Source: Actinomycetota bacterium
GTDB taxonomy: Bacteria; Actinomycetota; Thermoleophilia; Solirubrobacterales; Solirubrobacteraceae
Reading direction: 5' to 3'
Assembly (NCBI GenBank): GCA_005888335.1
Contig: VAWY01000211.1
Location: forward strand, 1-6,526
DNA length: 6,526 nucleotides
Part shown: positions 6,437 through 6,526 of the stretch, piece after piece
How the letters are laid out: every line of letters starts with the position of its first letter
How positions within the stretch are numbered: position 1 is the first letter of the stretch
Made by a program: the position numbers and the translations under genes
Notes under the pieces: model-generated
What the model was told of the DNA's origin: nothing
Database searches by the model: none
What the model saw: only the letters and a program-made list of their open reading frames with translations

Positions 6437-6474
6437 GAAGCGCATGACTACCGAGCACTTCTTGACGCGCGCGA
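6424..6474. repeat. Palindromic repeat unit 2, about 20-bp stem
   Basis: The arms CGCGTCAAGAAG (6429-6440) and CTTCTTGACGCG (6458-6469) are perfect 12-bp inverted repeats. Past one mismatch the stem extends outward by four pairs (TCGC 6424-6427 with GCGA 6471-6474), and past another inward by two (6442-6443 with 6455-6456), leaving an 11-base loop. It shares the GTCAAGAA ... TTCTYGAC core with unit 1, shifted exactly 81 bases. It is probably a copy of a dispersed palindromic element; a regulator or nucleoid-protein site is the alternative. Confidence 0.8.
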
Positions 6475-6526
6475 CCTGGCTGGCGCGTCCCCGCTCGCCC
6501 TCGCTCGGCCCGGCACCCCGCCCACA

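Larger units (their letters stand above)
6209..6526. other. Apparently non-coding region with palindromic repeats
   Basis: After the stop at 6208 no reading frame shows the strong G/C third-position bias of the genes above. Bases 6209-6340 hold no feature I can support. Bases 6345-6474 hold the paired palindromic units listed separately. This stretch is visibly less GC-rich around TCAAGAA, CATGAC and CTTCTTGAC than the coding regions. Confidence 0.6.

Noticed and set aside
5333..6445. Long minus-strand open frame of 370 codons antisense to the Flp-leader gene
   Set aside because: Its translation is Arg/Ala/Pro-rich low-complexity sequence typical of the antisense of GC-rich genes. The plus-strand frame has a recognisable leader and sensible composition.
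6345..6474. CRISPR array
   Set aside because: Only two diverged palindromic units 81 bp apart, with no regular 28-37-base identical repeats or uniform spacers and no cas genes.
6369..6526. Plus-strand open frame from ATG 6369 to the window edge (MSLFSTLGAPAGALTLAVIA...)
   Set aside because: It runs through both palindromic repeat units, its third positions are less G/C-biased than the real genes, there is no ribosome binding site, and only about 52 codons are visible.

Overview
This GC-rich window, with codon third positions almost all G or C, comes from a high-GC actinobacterium. Three things point to class Thermoleophilia (Solirubrobacter/Conexibacter-like), although no rRNA or other marker confirms it: near-absent Shine-Dalgarno sequences, an actinobacterial-type LexA box, and the style of the secreted and Flp-leader proteins.

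Layout. (1) Positions 1-1524, minus strand: the first 508 residues of a secreted multidomain protein that runs off the left edge. It has an N-terminal export signal, a beta-rich region, an Ig-like module, a chitobiase/hexosaminidase C-terminal-type (CHB_HEX_C-like) module and a basic C-terminal region. (2) Positions 1525-1670: a divergent intergenic region holding a near-perfect 15-bp inverted repeat and a TAGCAT -10-like element. (3) Positions 1671-3407: a 578-aa fusion of a luciferase-like (LLM) flavin/F420-dependent oxidoreductase with an SCP2 lipid-carrier domain. (4) Positions 3463-4899: a DNA-damage-inducible mutagenesis unit. A textbook LexA operator ends two bases before the start of a catalytically degenerate Y-family polymerase (ImuB), and a small DUF6504-like gene is coupled to it by a 4-bp ATGA overlap. 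No imuA-like or dnaE2 gene lies in the window. (5) Positions 4952-6208: a 418-aa uncharacterised protein with a perfect Flp/Tad-type class III leader (G|QASVEY). (6) Positions 6209-6526: apparently non-coding. It holds two palindromic units of identical geometry exactly 81 bp apart, probably copies of a dispersed palindromic (REP/MITE-like) element.

How it works together. The clearest functional unit is SOS-controlled imuB plus its small partner, expected to act with RecA-like and DnaE2-type partners encoded elsewhere in translesion mutagenesis. The flanking genes are probably independent: a cell-surface or secreted protein, a redox enzyme for a hydrophobic substrate, and a Tad-exported surface protein. 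None of the five genes has a convincing Shine-Dalgarno sequence. In three cases a -10-like hexamer sits 6-12 bases upstream of the chosen ATG, which suggests leaderless or near-leaderless transcripts.
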